A stretch of DNA of 64,000 bases from SIG459 sp045538735 (GTDB lineage Bacteria; Bacillota; Clostridia; Oscillospirales; Oscillospiraceae): contig JAZSRY010000069.1 in NCBI GenBank assembly GCA_045538735.1, forward strand, positions 13,153-77,152, written 5' to 3'. Position 1 is the first letter of the stretch; each line of letters opens with the position of its first letter. Below are positions 25,933-34,115 of this stretch, piece after piece. A model generated the notes under the pieces. It was not told the origin of the DNA. It was given only the letters and a program-made list of their open reading frames with translations, and searched no databases. A program made the translations under genes and the position numbers.

Positions 25933-26919
25933 TCAACCGAAATATATTTTGCTCTGCTTGCGGATCTCGTCCATAATGCAGTCGTTCACACCGGGGAAGA
26001 TGCTGCCTTCGCCGCCGTAGGTGAGGCAGGGGATGAAGCAGCCGCCCTCGCTGTATTCGCGGCAGGCACGCTGAACCTCGGCACGGACCTTTTCCTCCGT
26101 CCAGTCGGGAACGTCAACAACGCTGGCTTCAATGCCGCCCATAAGCAGCAGCTTATAGTCGGTGTCCTTTTTAATCTGCTGAATATCATTGCTGGGGAGA
26201 ACGCCCTCCCAGATGTCTATGCCGATATCGACCATATCTTTGGCGATGGGCTGGCAGTAGCTGTCGGCATGGTGCATGGCTATCATGCCCTCGCTCTTTA
26301 TAAGGCCGTAAATCTCTCTGTAGGGTTCTTTGAAAAACTCGCGCCACATATCGGGAGCCATGAAAAGGTTGGTCTTGCTGCCCCAGTCATCGTGGAACAT
26401 AAGCACATCGGGGTTTATGTTGTCCTTGATAAGCTTAATCTGCGCCAGCTTCATTTCTTTGATGGCGGCAATCAGCTCGTGCATAGCATCGGGCTCTTCG
26501 TAAAATGCGCAAAGAGCGCCCTCAAAGCCGAGAAGGAAGTGGGTCGTTTCGAAAAGGCCGGTGGGCATCCAGCACATAACGAACTTATCCTGAGCGCGGA
26601 AAGCCTCGGCCTGAGCCTTTGCGGCTGTCCAGTCCAGCTCAACTGTGCTCATGTCGGGAAGCTTGACATATTTTTTCCACTCCGCAGCATCGGGGCATAC
26701 CAGCTTGTCGGGGGTGGTGATGGGCATTACGCCGGGTTCATCGGCGCGCCATTCGAGGGTTACGCCGTGGGGAGTGACGGCGGTGCCGCCGGGGGCAACG
26801 GGGGACATAAAGAAAAATACGGGATCCCAAACCTGAGGGAACACCTCCCAGGAGTTGACAAAAGCGTCGGGTTTGCCTTTGCGCCAGGTCTCATAAAAGT
26901 TTTCCTTGAGTGTAAGCAT
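25933..26919 (-). CDS. Uroporphyrinogen decarboxylase (URO-D) family protein
   Basis: The 328-residue protein has the URO-D TIM-barrel pattern with PTGLFETTHFLLGFEGALCAFYEEPDAM, MFHDDWGSKTNLFMAPDMWREFF, AMHHADSYC and LMGGIEAS. It lacks the substrate-binding features of true HemE and resembles the corrinoid/methyltransferase branch (MtaA/CmuA-like). Such proteins move methyl groups to or from cobalamin or thiols; no corrinoid protein is adjacent, so the substrate is unknown. A second member lies at 28602. Confidence 0.85.
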   Translation of the reverse strand: MLTLKENFYETWRKGKPDAFVNSWEVFPQVWDPVFFFMSPVAPGGTAVTPHGVTLEWRADEPGVMPITTPDKLVCPDAAEWKKYVKLPDMSTVELDWTAAKAQAEAFRAQDKFVMCWMPTGLFETTHFLLGFEGALCAFYEEPDAMHELIAAIKEMKLAQIKLIKDNINPDVLMFHDDWGSKTNLFMAPDMWREFFKEPYREIYGLIKSEGMIAMHHADSYCQPIAKDMVDIGIDIWEGVLPSNDIQQIKKDTDYKLLLMGGIEASVVDVPDWTEEKVRAEVQRACREYSEGGCFIPCLTYGGEGSIFPGVNDCIMDEIRKQSKIYFG

Positions 26920-26984
26920 ATTTTGCGCTCCTTTCCTTCAGATAATTTATTATATCATGGCCTAGGATGGTCAACAAGATATAT

Positions 26985-27013
26985 TTGACGGATGGAGGAT
27001 TGGAGGTTATATT
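26985..27013 (+). promoter_or_regulatory. Promoter directly upstream of miniature element 1
   Basis: TTGACG (26985-26990) and TATATT (27008-27013) have 17-base spacing. The predicted start (about 27020) falls at the left end of the inverted-repeat element, so the element would be transcribed as leader of the DUF1292 gene. Confidence 0.6.
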
Positions 27014-27023
27014 ATAGCTATGC

Positions 27024-27299
27024 TTAGCCTGAGCAATATAATCCGAACCCGTTTCTGATGGCATATGCGTTAGCATTGCTGCGTTGCCGGCTTTTGAAGG
27101 GCGATAGCCCGTCTGCAAGCCGCCGCCTTGCACTGCACTAGCATATGACCTCAGAAATCTGCGACTCCGCGGGAGGGGATTTTTGTATCAGGCAAAATTG
27201 AATGATGCAGGTGGGCTGGCGCCCACCAAAGAAGAAACAGGAAGTCTGGCGCTAAAATCCGCCTCGCGGAGCGGGTTCGAATTATATTGCTCAGGCTAA
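27024..27299 (+). mobile_element. Miniature inverted-repeat element, copy 1 (276 bp)
   Basis: It has 28-bp terminal inverted repeats with one mismatch, beginning TTAGCCTGAGCAATATAATC and ending with its complement. It encodes no protein. The interior carries shorter stems. A second copy at 43257 is inverted relative to this one and nearly identical over its outer 55 bases; a 98-bp relative lies at 61921. It fits a MITE mobilised by a transposase elsewhere. Confidence 0.8.
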
Positions 27300-27317
27300 A
27301 GATAAGGAGAAAGTGCC

Positions 27318-27608
27318 ATGAGAAACAGAAAAAGAAACCGGCAGGAAGAGAACAGCATTCTGACTTTTACCGACTCTGACGGCAATGAGCAGAGATTTGA
27401 ATATCTCGATGTTATAGAGTATAAGGACAAAGAGTATATTTTCCTTCTTCCCGCGGAAAGTGAAAGTACGGAACTTATCATTATGGAGATAGAACCTGTA
27501 AACAGGAGAAAGGAAAACTACCTTCCTGTGGAGGACGAGGCTCTTCTGCAGAAAGTTTATGGTCTTTTCAAGGAGAAGTATAAGGATATACTCACTTTTA
27601 GTGACTGA
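27318..27608 (+). CDS. DUF1292 family protein
   Basis: The 96-residue acidic/basic protein contains FTDSDGNEQRFEYLDVIEYKDKEYIFLLP and the closing DEALLQKVYGLFKEKY, which define DUF1292. The function is unknown. Its ribosome site (AAGGAG) begins only a few bases after miniature element 1. It lies 23 bases before the aldo/keto reductase gene. A paralogue is at 56198. Confidence 0.88.
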   Translation: MRNRKRNRQEENSILTFTDSDGNEQRFEYLDVIEYKDKEYIFLLPAESESTELIIMEIEPVNRRKENYLPVEDEALLQKVYGLFKEKYKDILTFSD

Positions 27609-27631
27609 TATTCAGAAGACAGGGTGACAGT

Positions 27632-28552
27632 ATGCAGTATAGTGAAATAGGAAAAAGCGGGATAAAAGCCTCCCGCATAGCTCTCGGCCTTATGCGCTCC
27701 AGCCTTTTTGGCAGCGAGGAAATGCACGCTCTTATGGAGGCTGCTCTTGAAGAGGGGATAAATTTTGTTGACAATGCGGATATTTACGCTTGGCGAACCC
27801 CTTCCGAAATCCTTTTCGGTGAGGTCATGGAAAGCGCTCCTCAGCTTCGGGATAAGTTCATCGTCCAGACAAAATGCGGAATTTGCCGCGGTTACTATGA
27901 CAGCTCCTATGAGCATATCATCGAAAGCGCAGAGCAGAGTCTGCGCCGTATGAAGCTGGACAGCATAGATGTTCTTCTGCTCCATCGCCCCGATGCCCTC
28001 GTTGAGCCTGAGGAGGTCGCAAGAGCCTTTGATGAGCTGCACAGCAGCGGCAAAGTGCGTCATTTCGGCGTTTCCAATATGAATCCGGGACAGATTGAAA
28101 ACCTCAAACGCTGTGTCAAGCAGGATATAATCGTGGATCAGGTTGAGATGAGCCTTGCCCACGCTCCCGCCATCGATGCGGGCATCCACGTGAATATGAT
28201 GGAAAATGCCGCCATTATGCGCGATGGAAGTCTTCTGGACTATGCTCAGTGCAAGGGTATGGGAATTCAGGCCTGGTCTATTTTGCAGATAAGCCTCCAC
28301 GGGGGAACTTTCCTTGAAAACCCCGAATATCCGGAGCTTAATGCTGTTCTTGAGCGCCTCTCGGAGAAATACTCCGTCACAAAGGCCGCTATAGCCGCAG
28401 CATGGCTTCTGCGCCATCCCGCAAAAATTCAGGCAATAGCGGGAACAACCAATCCCCAGCACCTGCGCGAAATCGCGAAAGCGGCGGATGTATGCCTTGA
28501 TAGACCGGAATGGTATGAGCTTTACCGCGCCTCCGGCAAAATCCTTCCGTAA
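27632..28552 (+). CDS. Aldo/keto reductase, YdhF-like
   Basis: The 306-residue (alpha/beta)8 NADPH-dependent oxidoreductase has the tetrad positions in DNADIYAW (Asp, Tyr), VQTKCG (Lys) and LLLHRPD (His). The phosphate-binding end is IAGTTNPQHLREIAKA. YdhF-type members reduce aldehydes or ketones in the cytoplasm; the substrate here is unknown. A strong terminator follows. Confidence 0.93.
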   Translation: MQYSEIGKSGIKASRIALGLMRSSLFGSEEMHALMEAALEEGINFVDNADIYAWRTPSEILFGEVMESAPQLRDKFIVQTKCGICRGYYDSSYEHIIESAEQSLRRMKLDSIDVLLLHRPDALVEPEEVARAFDELHSSGKVRHFGVSNMNPGQIENLKRCVKQDIIVDQVEMSLAHAPAIDAGIHVNMMENAAIMRDGSLLDYAQCKGMGIQAWSILQISLHGGTFLENPEYPELNAVLERLSEKYSVTKAAIAAAWLLRHPAKIQAIAGTTNPQHLREIAKAADVCLDRPEWYELYRASGKILP

Positions 28553-28558
28553 AAATGC

Positions 28559-28592
28559 GAAAAGCCACCGACAAAAAGTCGGTGGCTTTTTT
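28559..28592. terminator. Terminator, convergent genes
   Basis: AAAGCCACCGAC AAAAA GTCGGTGGCTTT with a T-run. Confidence 0.9.
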
Positions 28593-28601
28593 AGCTGTTT
28601 T

Positions 28602-29675
28602 TTAGCTGTTGTAATAAAAGGCGTATTTCTCCATTGCGTCCATCAGCGCCTTCACATTTTCCAAAGGCACTCCGGGGTAGAGACCGTATATCATCATAAG
28701 GCCGCCCTCTTTGCAGCCGATTTTTTCAACTTCCTCGCGGATAAGAGCATCAATCTGCTCCGGCGTGCCGAAAGGCGTTATCTTCTGCCTGTCAATATCC
28801 AGATCTATGCAGGTTCTGCCGCGGAAACGGCCGGATATCCAGTCTATGCCGTTCACCAGATCCTGCAAATTCAGCGCGTCCACGCCGCCTTCGATTATAT
28901 CGTCGCAGAGAAGGCGGATGTCTCCGTCGGAGTGCATGTGTATGGGGATGCCCTCTTTGCGCAGGGGAGCCATAAGGCGCTGATAAGCGGGCTTTATATA
29001 GCGGCGGAAATCCTCTGGGCGGAGCATTGGTCCGTGCTGCATTCCCAGATCTTCGGGGATGCGCACCATATCAACGCCTGCGCGGATAAAGTGTTTTATC
29101 TGAGCGAGGTTGAATTCCCCGAGGCGCTCTATGAGCTCATCAAGAAGGGGCTCTTCGTCAATCATATCCATCAGCAGGTTTTCATATCCACGAAGGTCAC
29201 ATAGCTGCAAAAAGCTGTGACCGTGGCGCAGATCGCCGTAAACCATCTCTCCCGCTGCGCGTTTTGCAGCGGCTTCCGCCTCGAAGGCGGCCCAGTCTAT
29301 GGGGAAAAGACCGTCGGTTTTCTCACTGTCGGGGAAGGTGTAGCGGCTCCATTTTTCCCAGTCATCGAGGGGATGACTATGGACGGAGCCCACAATTCCG
29401 TCGGTGGAGGTTTCCCAAATGCAGCCGAAAGGGTCGGTGTAGGGCTCAGCTTGTCTGGCGTTGGGGGCGAAAACGGGCTTGAACTCCCCTTTCGGGGTCT
29501 CGAAACCGGGGAAAAGGAAGGGGTGAGCCTCCATAAGCTGCCAAAGCTCCTCGTGGGGGTAGGCCTGCCAGCAGGCATCATTTATGTGGAATGTCATGGG
29601 AATATAGTCCGGCCTCTCAAAGCGCACAGCCTTGAGGATGTTGTCCTTTGTGCCGGAGGAGAGAGAAACATACAT
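28602..29675 (-). CDS. URO-D family protein, second copy
   Basis: I start at ATG 29675 (357 residues) because GAAGGAGGC lies 7 bases upstream; the longer frame adds 28 unlikely residues. Features of the URO-D barrel are VRFERPDYIPM, RIPEDLGMQHGPMLRPEDFRRYIKP, HMHSDGDIRLLCDDIIEGGVD and GLYPGVPLENVKAL. It is distant from the 25933 paralogue in sequence. It probably belongs to the methyltransferase-type branch rather than haem synthesis. Confidence 0.85.
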   Translation of the reverse strand: MYVSLSSGTKDNILKAVRFERPDYIPMTFHINDACWQAYPHEELWQLMEAHPFLFPGFETPKGEFKPVFAPNARQAEPYTDPFGCIWETSTDGIVGSVHSHPLDDWEKWSRYTFPDSEKTDGLFPIDWAAFEAEAAAKRAAGEMVYGDLRHGHSFLQLCDLRGYENLLMDMIDEEPLLDELIERLGEFNLAQIKHFIRAGVDMVRIPEDLGMQHGPMLRPEDFRRYIKPAYQRLMAPLRKEGIPIHMHSDGDIRLLCDDIIEGGVDALNLQDLVNGIDWISGRFRGRTCIDLDIDRQKITPFGTPEQIDALIREEVEKIGCKEGGLMMIYGLYPGVPLENVKALMDAMEKYAFYYNS

Positions 29676-29809
29676 GGCACAGCCTCCTTCAATCGAACTT
29701 TTTGAAATCATAACACAGCAATGCCCACTCGGCAACATTTTGTTGTGATGTGTCGGCATAGTGTGATATAATAATTACACCATAAAACCGTTGGAAAGGA
29801 GATGGCATA

Positions 29810-31192
29810 ATGAGTTTCAGCGACGATATTCGCCTTTTGCTCCGTGAGAAGGAGTTAAGCTGTGCCGCTCTCGGCGAACTGCTTTCTGTGGATGAGGGCG
29901 TGGTTTCAAGCTGGGAGATTGGCTCCAAACTGCCGGATAAGGACGAGCTTTGCCTGCTTCGGGAGCATTTTCCGGAAGCAGAACTGCCGGCAGAGATTTA
30001 TAACTTGAAAATAGAGGAAGCTGAGGCAAAGGCGGGGTTTAAGTGCAATAGGCGGAGATGGCTGAAAACACAACTTGTGTTTTGCATAATATTTTTTGTC
30101 ATTGGCATTGCGTTCAAATATGCAGGCGTTGACACCGCCGCAACAGTAGGTTTTATAATGGCTTTCGTCTATCTTGCCATTTGTCTAAGTCCGCTTGCTC
30201 CTCTTGCGAAACAAAACAGAAAAAGCCTTGAGCTGTTTTCCCGCCGCAGGTTTGAATATTGCGTTTTTCGGGACAGAGTTAGCGTTACCACCTGGGAAGG
30301 GGAAAAACGGATGTCGGAGTGCAGCTATTTCTACGATGATGCTACATTTTGCATTCGGACAGACAAGCTTTTGCTGCCCTATTTCAATAATTCCTATCTG
30401 ATAATTCCTTTACGAGGGATTGCGGCGGACTCGCTTCTTTTAAGTGCCCTTGATCCCAAAACGGTGAAACAGCGAGGAAACGAAAAGACAAAAGCCTCGA
30501 AGACGCTCAGAATAATATCAATAGTTCTGCTTGTGATGAGCATTGTTGCTCTTCCTATTGGCGCATTGATTATTGTGGGCGCTTTGATGGAAGCTCCAAC
30601 GGAAATCATATCTGTCATGATTCTGGTATGCTCTGTGCCCGTTATATCTATGGTATATGGACTGATCATAGCGTTTTTGGGTAAAAGAGAAGGGCGAAAA
30701 AATACTCTGGTAGCCGCGGCTGTGATACTGATTCTTAGCTTAACTCTCAGCTATGGCTCAAGATATATTCTTCAGTTTGAGGTGGCGGACGATGGCCCGC
30801 AGTTTGAGGTAGTCGAGGCAAAGATTGAGGATGCTTTGGGAACGGATATTCCTCAACCCGATGCCAGCGAACTTTATTATTATAACGTAGCTTATGATGA
30901 CTTCTTCGTCTATTACTACGGCTACTTATACTTCAATCAGGATGATGTTTCTGCAATCATAGAAGCAACGGATGAATTTTGGCTAGATTACGTACCCAAC
31001 AGTTTGAAGGGTATATGTGAAGATACTGATATGCTCAGTGCCTATGATACGTATCTGTTCTATAATTTAGATAGCGGTGAACGGAATACCCTCCCGGCAG
31101 AGACGGGCCAATATAGATTTATGGTTCTTTACTACAGTTACGAGTACAACGAGGTGTATATAGCTGAGTACGATCTTGATTATGTACAATAA
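29810..31192 (+). CDS. XRE-type HTH domain fused to a polytopic membrane protein
   Basis: Residues 1-55 form a helix-turn-helix of XRE type (LLLREKELSCAALGELLSVDEGVVSSWEIGSKLP). Two hydrophobic helices follow (about 90-140), then a soluble part, and three or more helices (about 230-325). The C-terminal outer region is rich in Tyr and Asp/Glu (about 330-460). This suggests a membrane-tethered DNA-binding regulator or a protein that kept the HTH as an anchor. No family name is evident. The promoter includes TATAAT about 45 bases upstream. Confidence 0.65.
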   Translation: MSFSDDIRLLLREKELSCAALGELLSVDEGVVSSWEIGSKLPDKDELCLLREHFPEAELPAEIYNLKIEEAEAKAGFKCNRRRWLKTQLVFCIIFFVIGIAFKYAGVDTAATVGFIMAFVYLAICLSPLAPLAKQNRKSLELFSRRRFEYCVFRDRVSVTTWEGEKRMSECSYFYDDATFCIRTDKLLLPYFNNSYLIIPLRGIAADSLLLSALDPKTVKQRGNEKTKASKTLRIISIVLLVMSIVALPIGALIIVGALMEAPTEIISVMILVCSVPVISMVYGLIIAFLGKREGRKNTLVAAAVILILSLTLSYGSRYILQFEVADDGPQFEVVEAKIEDALGTDIPQPDASELYYYNVAYDDFFVYYYGYLYFNQDDVSAIIEATDEFWLDYVPNSLKGICEDTDMLSAYDTYLFYNLDSGERNTLPAETGQYRFMVLYYSYEYNEVYIAEYDLDYVQ

Positions 31193-31215
31193 TTCTTTGG
31201 AGAATTCCTCCCCTT

Positions 31216-32088
31216 ATGAAATCTTCTATTAAACCAAGGCTGATGATATCCCTCTCGATGGTTATTTTCGGCACAATTGCAATATTTGTCCGCAATATCC
31301 CCCTCACGTCTGCCCAGCTGTCTTTGAGCAGAGCGGTTATTGCTGCAGTGCTTATCGGCGCTTATCTTCTGAGCGGGGGAAAGAAAATCCCCTTCCGCTC
31401 ATTGGGACGCCAGCTGCCTGCCCTGCTTGTTTCGGGCGCGGCGCTGGGAATAAACTGGATACTGCTTTTCGAAGCCTATAAATATACCACCGTGTCCGTG
31501 GCAACTCTCAGTTATTATTTCGCTCCTGTCATCATAATTCTGGCCTGCCCTCTGCTTTTCAAGGAGAAAATGGGCGTGAAGCAGTGGCTTTGCTTCGTGA
31601 TGAGCACACTTGGCATAGTGCTGATTACAGGGCTTGGCGACCTGAGTGGAGGCAGCAGCCATATAAAGGGCATCGCCTTTGGCCTTGCCGCCGCCTTTTT
31701 CTATGCCTTTGTTGTTATAAGCAATAAATTCATAAAGGACGTGGACGGCATCCAGCGCACCTTTTTGCAGTTTGTGGCTGCTGCAATCGTCCTTGCCCCC
31801 TATGTGCTGCTGACGGAGGGCTTCAGCCTCGCCGCTATGGATACAAGAGGCTTCGTCCTCCTCGGAGTTGTGGGACTTTTACATACGGGAATCTGCTATT
31901 GCCTCTATTTCTCGGCTCTCAAGGATGTGAGCGGTCAGGAGGCGGCGATACTGAGCTATGCCGACCCCCTTGTGGCAGTACTGGCCTCTGTGTTCGTTTT
32001 GGGCGAGGCCATAAGCCTGCCCCAGATAATAGGCGGAGCTCTCATACTGGGCTTCACCCTTTGGAATGAGCTTGAAAAAAGCAAATAA
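31216..32088 (+). CDS. EamA/DMT-family transporter
   Basis: The 290-residue protein has ten predicted helices arranged as two EamA repeats: the first contains GAALGINWILLFEAYKYT, the second GLLHTGICYCLYFSALKDVSGQEAAILSYADPLVAVLAS. Members export amino acids or metabolites. It follows the HTH-membrane gene by 23 bases and may share its transcript. Confidence 0.93.
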   Translation: MKSSIKPRLMISLSMVIFGTIAIFVRNIPLTSAQLSLSRAVIAAVLIGAYLLSGGKKIPFRSLGRQLPALLVSGAALGINWILLFEAYKYTTVSVATLSYYFAPVIIILACPLLFKEKMGVKQWLCFVMSTLGIVLITGLGDLSGGSSHIKGIAFGLAAAFFYAFVVISNKFIKDVDGIQRTFLQFVAAAIVLAPYVLLTEGFSLAAMDTRGFVLLGVVGLLHTGICYCLYFSALKDVSGQEAAILSYADPLVAVLASVFVLGEAISLPQIIGGALILGFTLWNELEKSK

Positions 32089-32126
32089 AAAAGTTCGCTG
32101 CGGATTTTCCGCGGCGAACTTTTTTA
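32087..32126. terminator. Bidirectional terminator
   Basis: A-run, GTTCGC-GCGGA stem with TTT loop and matching GGCGAAC arm, then a T-run. Confidence 0.88.
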
Positions 32127-32555
32127 TATACTTTTGCGTTTGACGAAAATTTCCGTGACGTCGGTGAGCACGGTTTCGCCCTGCTGATTGCGTACGAAAA
32201 AGGTAATTTCAACAATGCCGTTTTTTGGGCTTTTTTTGGTTTTGGCGGTGACTACGGCTTTGCCGAAGAGGGTGTCATCGGCAAAAACGGGTTTGTGCCA
32301 TTCGATTTTGGTGGATTTTCCCGCAACAAACTCACTGCCGAAAAGGTCCTGCTCAATATATTTGTTCCATACGGACATAAAGGTCATCACCCCGGGGGCG
32401 AGAAGAGCGCCGAAGGGGCTTGCCTTCGCGTAGTCCTCGTCGGTGTGGATGGGTCTGCTGTCATAGTCCTTGGCGAAGGAGAGCATTTTCTCCTTTTTGA
32501 TTATAACAGGCTCTATATCAATTTCCGTGTTCAGTTTTATATCTTCAAAAAACAT
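32124..32555 (-). CDS. MaoC-like (R)-hydratase / hot-dog protein
   Basis: Starting at ATG 32555 (AGGAGA 5 bases upstream) gives 143 residues. The hydratase motif appears as FAKDYDSRPIHTDEDYAKASPFGALLAPG, with the Asp and His of MaoC dehydratases. It would hydrate enoyl-thioesters, or act as a fold relative without that activity. There is no fatty-acid gene beside it. Confidence 0.82.
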   Translation of the reverse strand: MFFEDIKLNTEIDIEPVIIKKEKMLSFAKDYDSRPIHTDEDYAKASPFGALLAPGVMTFMSVWNKYIEQDLFGSEFVAGKSTKIEWHKPVFADDTLFGKAVVTAKTKKSPKNGIVEITFFVRNQQGETVLTDVTEIFVKRKSI

Positions 32556-32705
32556 GCTTTTCTCCTGATTTCGCATTTGCTGACAGTATAGCACCGGGTG
32601 CGGAAAAAAGCCACATAGTTTTATAAAAAGGTGGGATTTGCGCCGGAATGTCCCGATTATCGGACAGCTTGAGAGGTAAAATCGTAAACGAGAGGAGGAA
32701 ACTAT

Positions 32706-32789
32706 ATGACAGCTTTGATTTTGATAGTTTTTCCTATATTTTATATTTCGCTCGCGGTTATTGCGAAATTGGTGAAGGGATACATGTAA
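32706..32789 (+). CDS. 27-residue single-helix membrane peptide
   Basis: ATG follows a strong GAGGAGGAAACT ribosome site. The product begins MTALILIVFPIFYISLAV and is a single hydrophobic helix with a KLVKGYM end, comparable in size to KdpF-like small membrane proteins but without a detectable family. It is the first of several tiny ORFs on this strand. Confidence 0.55.
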   Translation: MTALILIVFPIFYISLAVIAKLVKGYM

Positions 32790-32808
32790 TAAAAAGGAGG
32801 AATTGAAA

Positions 32809-32925
32809 ATGGACGAGATTTTTGGCGGAATGTTTGATTTTAATAATGACGCGGTGACAGATAATATAGAGCTCGCTCTTGGACTTCAGATAATTTCCGA
32901 AAGCGAGAGCGAGGACGAAGAATAA
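32809..32925 (+). CDS. 38-residue acidic peptide
   Basis: It starts behind AAAGGAGG at good spacing. The product begins MDEIFGGMFDFNNDAV and ends in an acidic SESESEDEE tail. I do not recognise it. It lies 19 bases after the membrane peptide, which suggests one small operon. Confidence 0.5.
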   Translation: MDEIFGGMFDFNNDAVTDNIELALGLQIISESESEDEE

Positions 32926-32942
32926 ATTGGGTGGAGAGAGCA

Positions 32943-33149
32943 ATGGGAAGTATTCTTACAAGAGAGCAGATTGATACCCGCCTGAAAAGGTACTATGAGT
33001 CCAAGTACGGAGAGTACGGAAAAGATATATGGTTCGAGATACCAGCAGCCAATGTCTGGATGTTTGTCCGCGATGAGAGGCTCATTACCCTGAGATGCCA
33101 TGTTATTTCCGGCGAGGTGGCGGAAAGAGCCGTTCCCTATGAAATGTAA
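32943..33149 (+). CDS. Hypothetical 68-residue protein
   Basis: ATG 32943 follows GGTGGAGAGAG. The product reads MGSILTREQIDTRLKRYYES and continues with an IWFEIPAANVWMF strand pattern. No family is recognised; it is likely a small soluble protein in the same transcript as the two preceding peptides. Confidence 0.55.
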   Translation: MGSILTREQIDTRLKRYYESKYGEYGKDIWFEIPAANVWMFVRDERLITLRCHVISGEVAERAVPYEM

Positions 33150-33152
33150 TTT

Positions 33153-33221
33153 ATGAACATGGGAAATATAAATTCCCGACTGAGTGAGCAGGCGCCGCTT
33201 GATGCAGGAGGCGGATTATGA
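33153..33221 (+). CDS. Possible 22-residue ORF
   Basis: A short frame, MNMGNINSRLSEQAP and so on, whose stop overlaps the ATG of the next small frame (33218-33271, 17 residues, behind AGGAGG). It has no ribosome site of its own, so it is weak; it is listed because the overlap would couple translation. Confidence 0.2.
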   Translation: MNMGNINSRLSEQAPLDAGGGL

Positions 33222-33271
33222 TAAAGTTAATTTGCAACTGCAAGGGAGGCTATGTAGGGCAAAACAAATAA
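33218..33271 (+). CDS. Possible 17-residue Cys-containing peptide
   Basis: The frame MIKLICNCKGGYVGQNK sits behind CAGGAGG at good spacing. It contains CNC. It is too short for any family test. Confidence 0.25.
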   Translation: MIKLICNCKGGYVGQNK

Positions 33272-33285
33272 AAGGAAGAGCTTGT

Positions 33286-33765
33286 ATGATAAAATCATAT
33301 GCAAAAGATACGTTTGTGAGGGATATGTTTGAACTTATTCGCGCAAAGCCTTTCAATCGGGAAAGCGCGGAACATATAATTGAGCATATCGGCGATGTTA
33401 ATCAGGCGCATATCGGAAGGCATGATTGCCCCGCGCTATTTCTGGGAGAAGCAGTTGAATATTGCAATTTGGATGCCGTGCGATTTTTTCTGGAGCACGG
33501 AGCAGATCCCAATATTATCTCGGATGAGCAGTGCGCTCCCTGCCCGATTTGGCTTGCCATTCTTCCCTGCGCATCAGATGAAAAGGAAGAAAAACTTGAA
33601 ATTTTAAAGCTTTTGCTCCAATACGGCGGCGACCCCACACTTGTGATTGAGGGGCAGCGCATAGTGGACGAGCTGAAGGATTCACTTGAGGATTGGATCG
33701 AGGAATCGGCTTTGGAATATATCGCAGAGGCGCTCAAGCTTACGAAAGAGCAAATAGGCGAATAA
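33286..33765 (+). CDS. Ankyrin-repeat protein
   Basis: ATG 33286 (AAAGGAAGAG upstream) gives 159 residues. Ankyrin-type repeats are visible: GEAVEYCNLDAVRFFLEHGADPN and EKLEILKLLLQYGGDPTLV. Ankyrin repeats mediate protein contacts; small bacterial ones are often immunity or effector-partner proteins. It closes the small-ORF cluster and precedes a terminator. Confidence 0.75.
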   Translation: MIKSYAKDTFVRDMFELIRAKPFNRESAEHIIEHIGDVNQAHIGRHDCPALFLGEAVEYCNLDAVRFFLEHGADPNIISDEQCAPCPIWLAILPCASDEKEEKLEILKLLLQYGGDPTLVIEGQRIVDELKDSLEDWIEESALEYIAEALKLTKEQIGE

Positions 33766-33800
33766 CAGCAGCCCGAATGAGAAGACGGGACAAAAAAACA

Positions 33801-33831
33801 AAACCCCGGAACTTTCGTTCCGGGGGTTTTT
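33801..33831. terminator. Terminator after ankyrin gene (copy A)
   Basis: ACCCCGGAAC TTTC GTTCCGGGG with a T-run. The same hairpin recurs at 34296. Confidence 0.88.
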
Positions 33832-33833
33832 GC

Positions 33834-34004
33834 CTATTCTTCTTTCAAGTCCTCAAGGGCGGCTTTAACGGCAGCTATAACAAAGGCGGAAAATGTACAG
33901 TCTTTGCCGGCAATGGCCTGCTCCACCTCTGCGATAACATCGTTTGGAAAACGGATGGTCTTGTTGCTGGTGGGCGGTGTGGCGGGAATTTTGAACTTTG
34001 CCAT
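33834..34004 (-). CDS. Ribbon-helix-helix DNA-binding protein
   Basis: Starting at ATG 34004 gives 56 residues. KTIRFPNDVIAEVEQAIAG is a typical RHH beta-strand/helix start, followed by CTFSAFVIAAVKAALEDL for the second helix. Such proteins are dimeric repressors, frequently antitoxin-like. Two palindromes directly upstream are its likely operators. No toxin gene is recognised next to it; the divergent neighbour is a small Cys protein. Confidence 0.8.
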   Translation of the reverse strand: MAKFKIPATPPTSNKTIRFPNDVIAEVEQAIAGKDCTFSAFVIAAVKAALEDLKEE

Positions 34005-34015
34005 AAATGCACCTC

Positions 34016-34033
34016 GCAATACATTTGTATTGC
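34016..34033. promoter_or_regulatory. Palindromic operator 1 (18 bp)
   Basis: GCAATACA TT TGTATTGC is a perfect inverted repeat 12 bases upstream of the RHH start, over its ribosome site or promoter. Confidence 0.65.
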
Positions 34034-34059
34034 ATTCAGTTTACGCTGAAAACGCACTT

Positions 34060-34089
34060 AAATATGCATTGCATTTGCAATGCATATTT
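34060..34089. promoter_or_regulatory. Palindromic operator 2 (30 bp, perfect)
   Basis: A perfect 30-base inverted repeat centred on TT between two divergent genes. Its inner TTGCA TT TGCAA resembles operator 1, suggesting autoregulation by the RHH protein. Confidence 0.7.
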
Positions 34090-34115
34090 GCTATGCTAAT
34101 ATTGAGGTGAAGGAT

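Noticed and set aside
25933..26919. hemE (true uroporphyrinogen decarboxylase)
   Set aside because: The N-terminal substrate-binding residues of HemE are not visible and the neighbours are not haem genes; the methyltransferase-type branch fits better.
26891..27133. 80-codon minus-strand frame across the miniature element
   Set aside because: It reads through the inverted-repeat element and the promoter region, with no ribosome site and no family.
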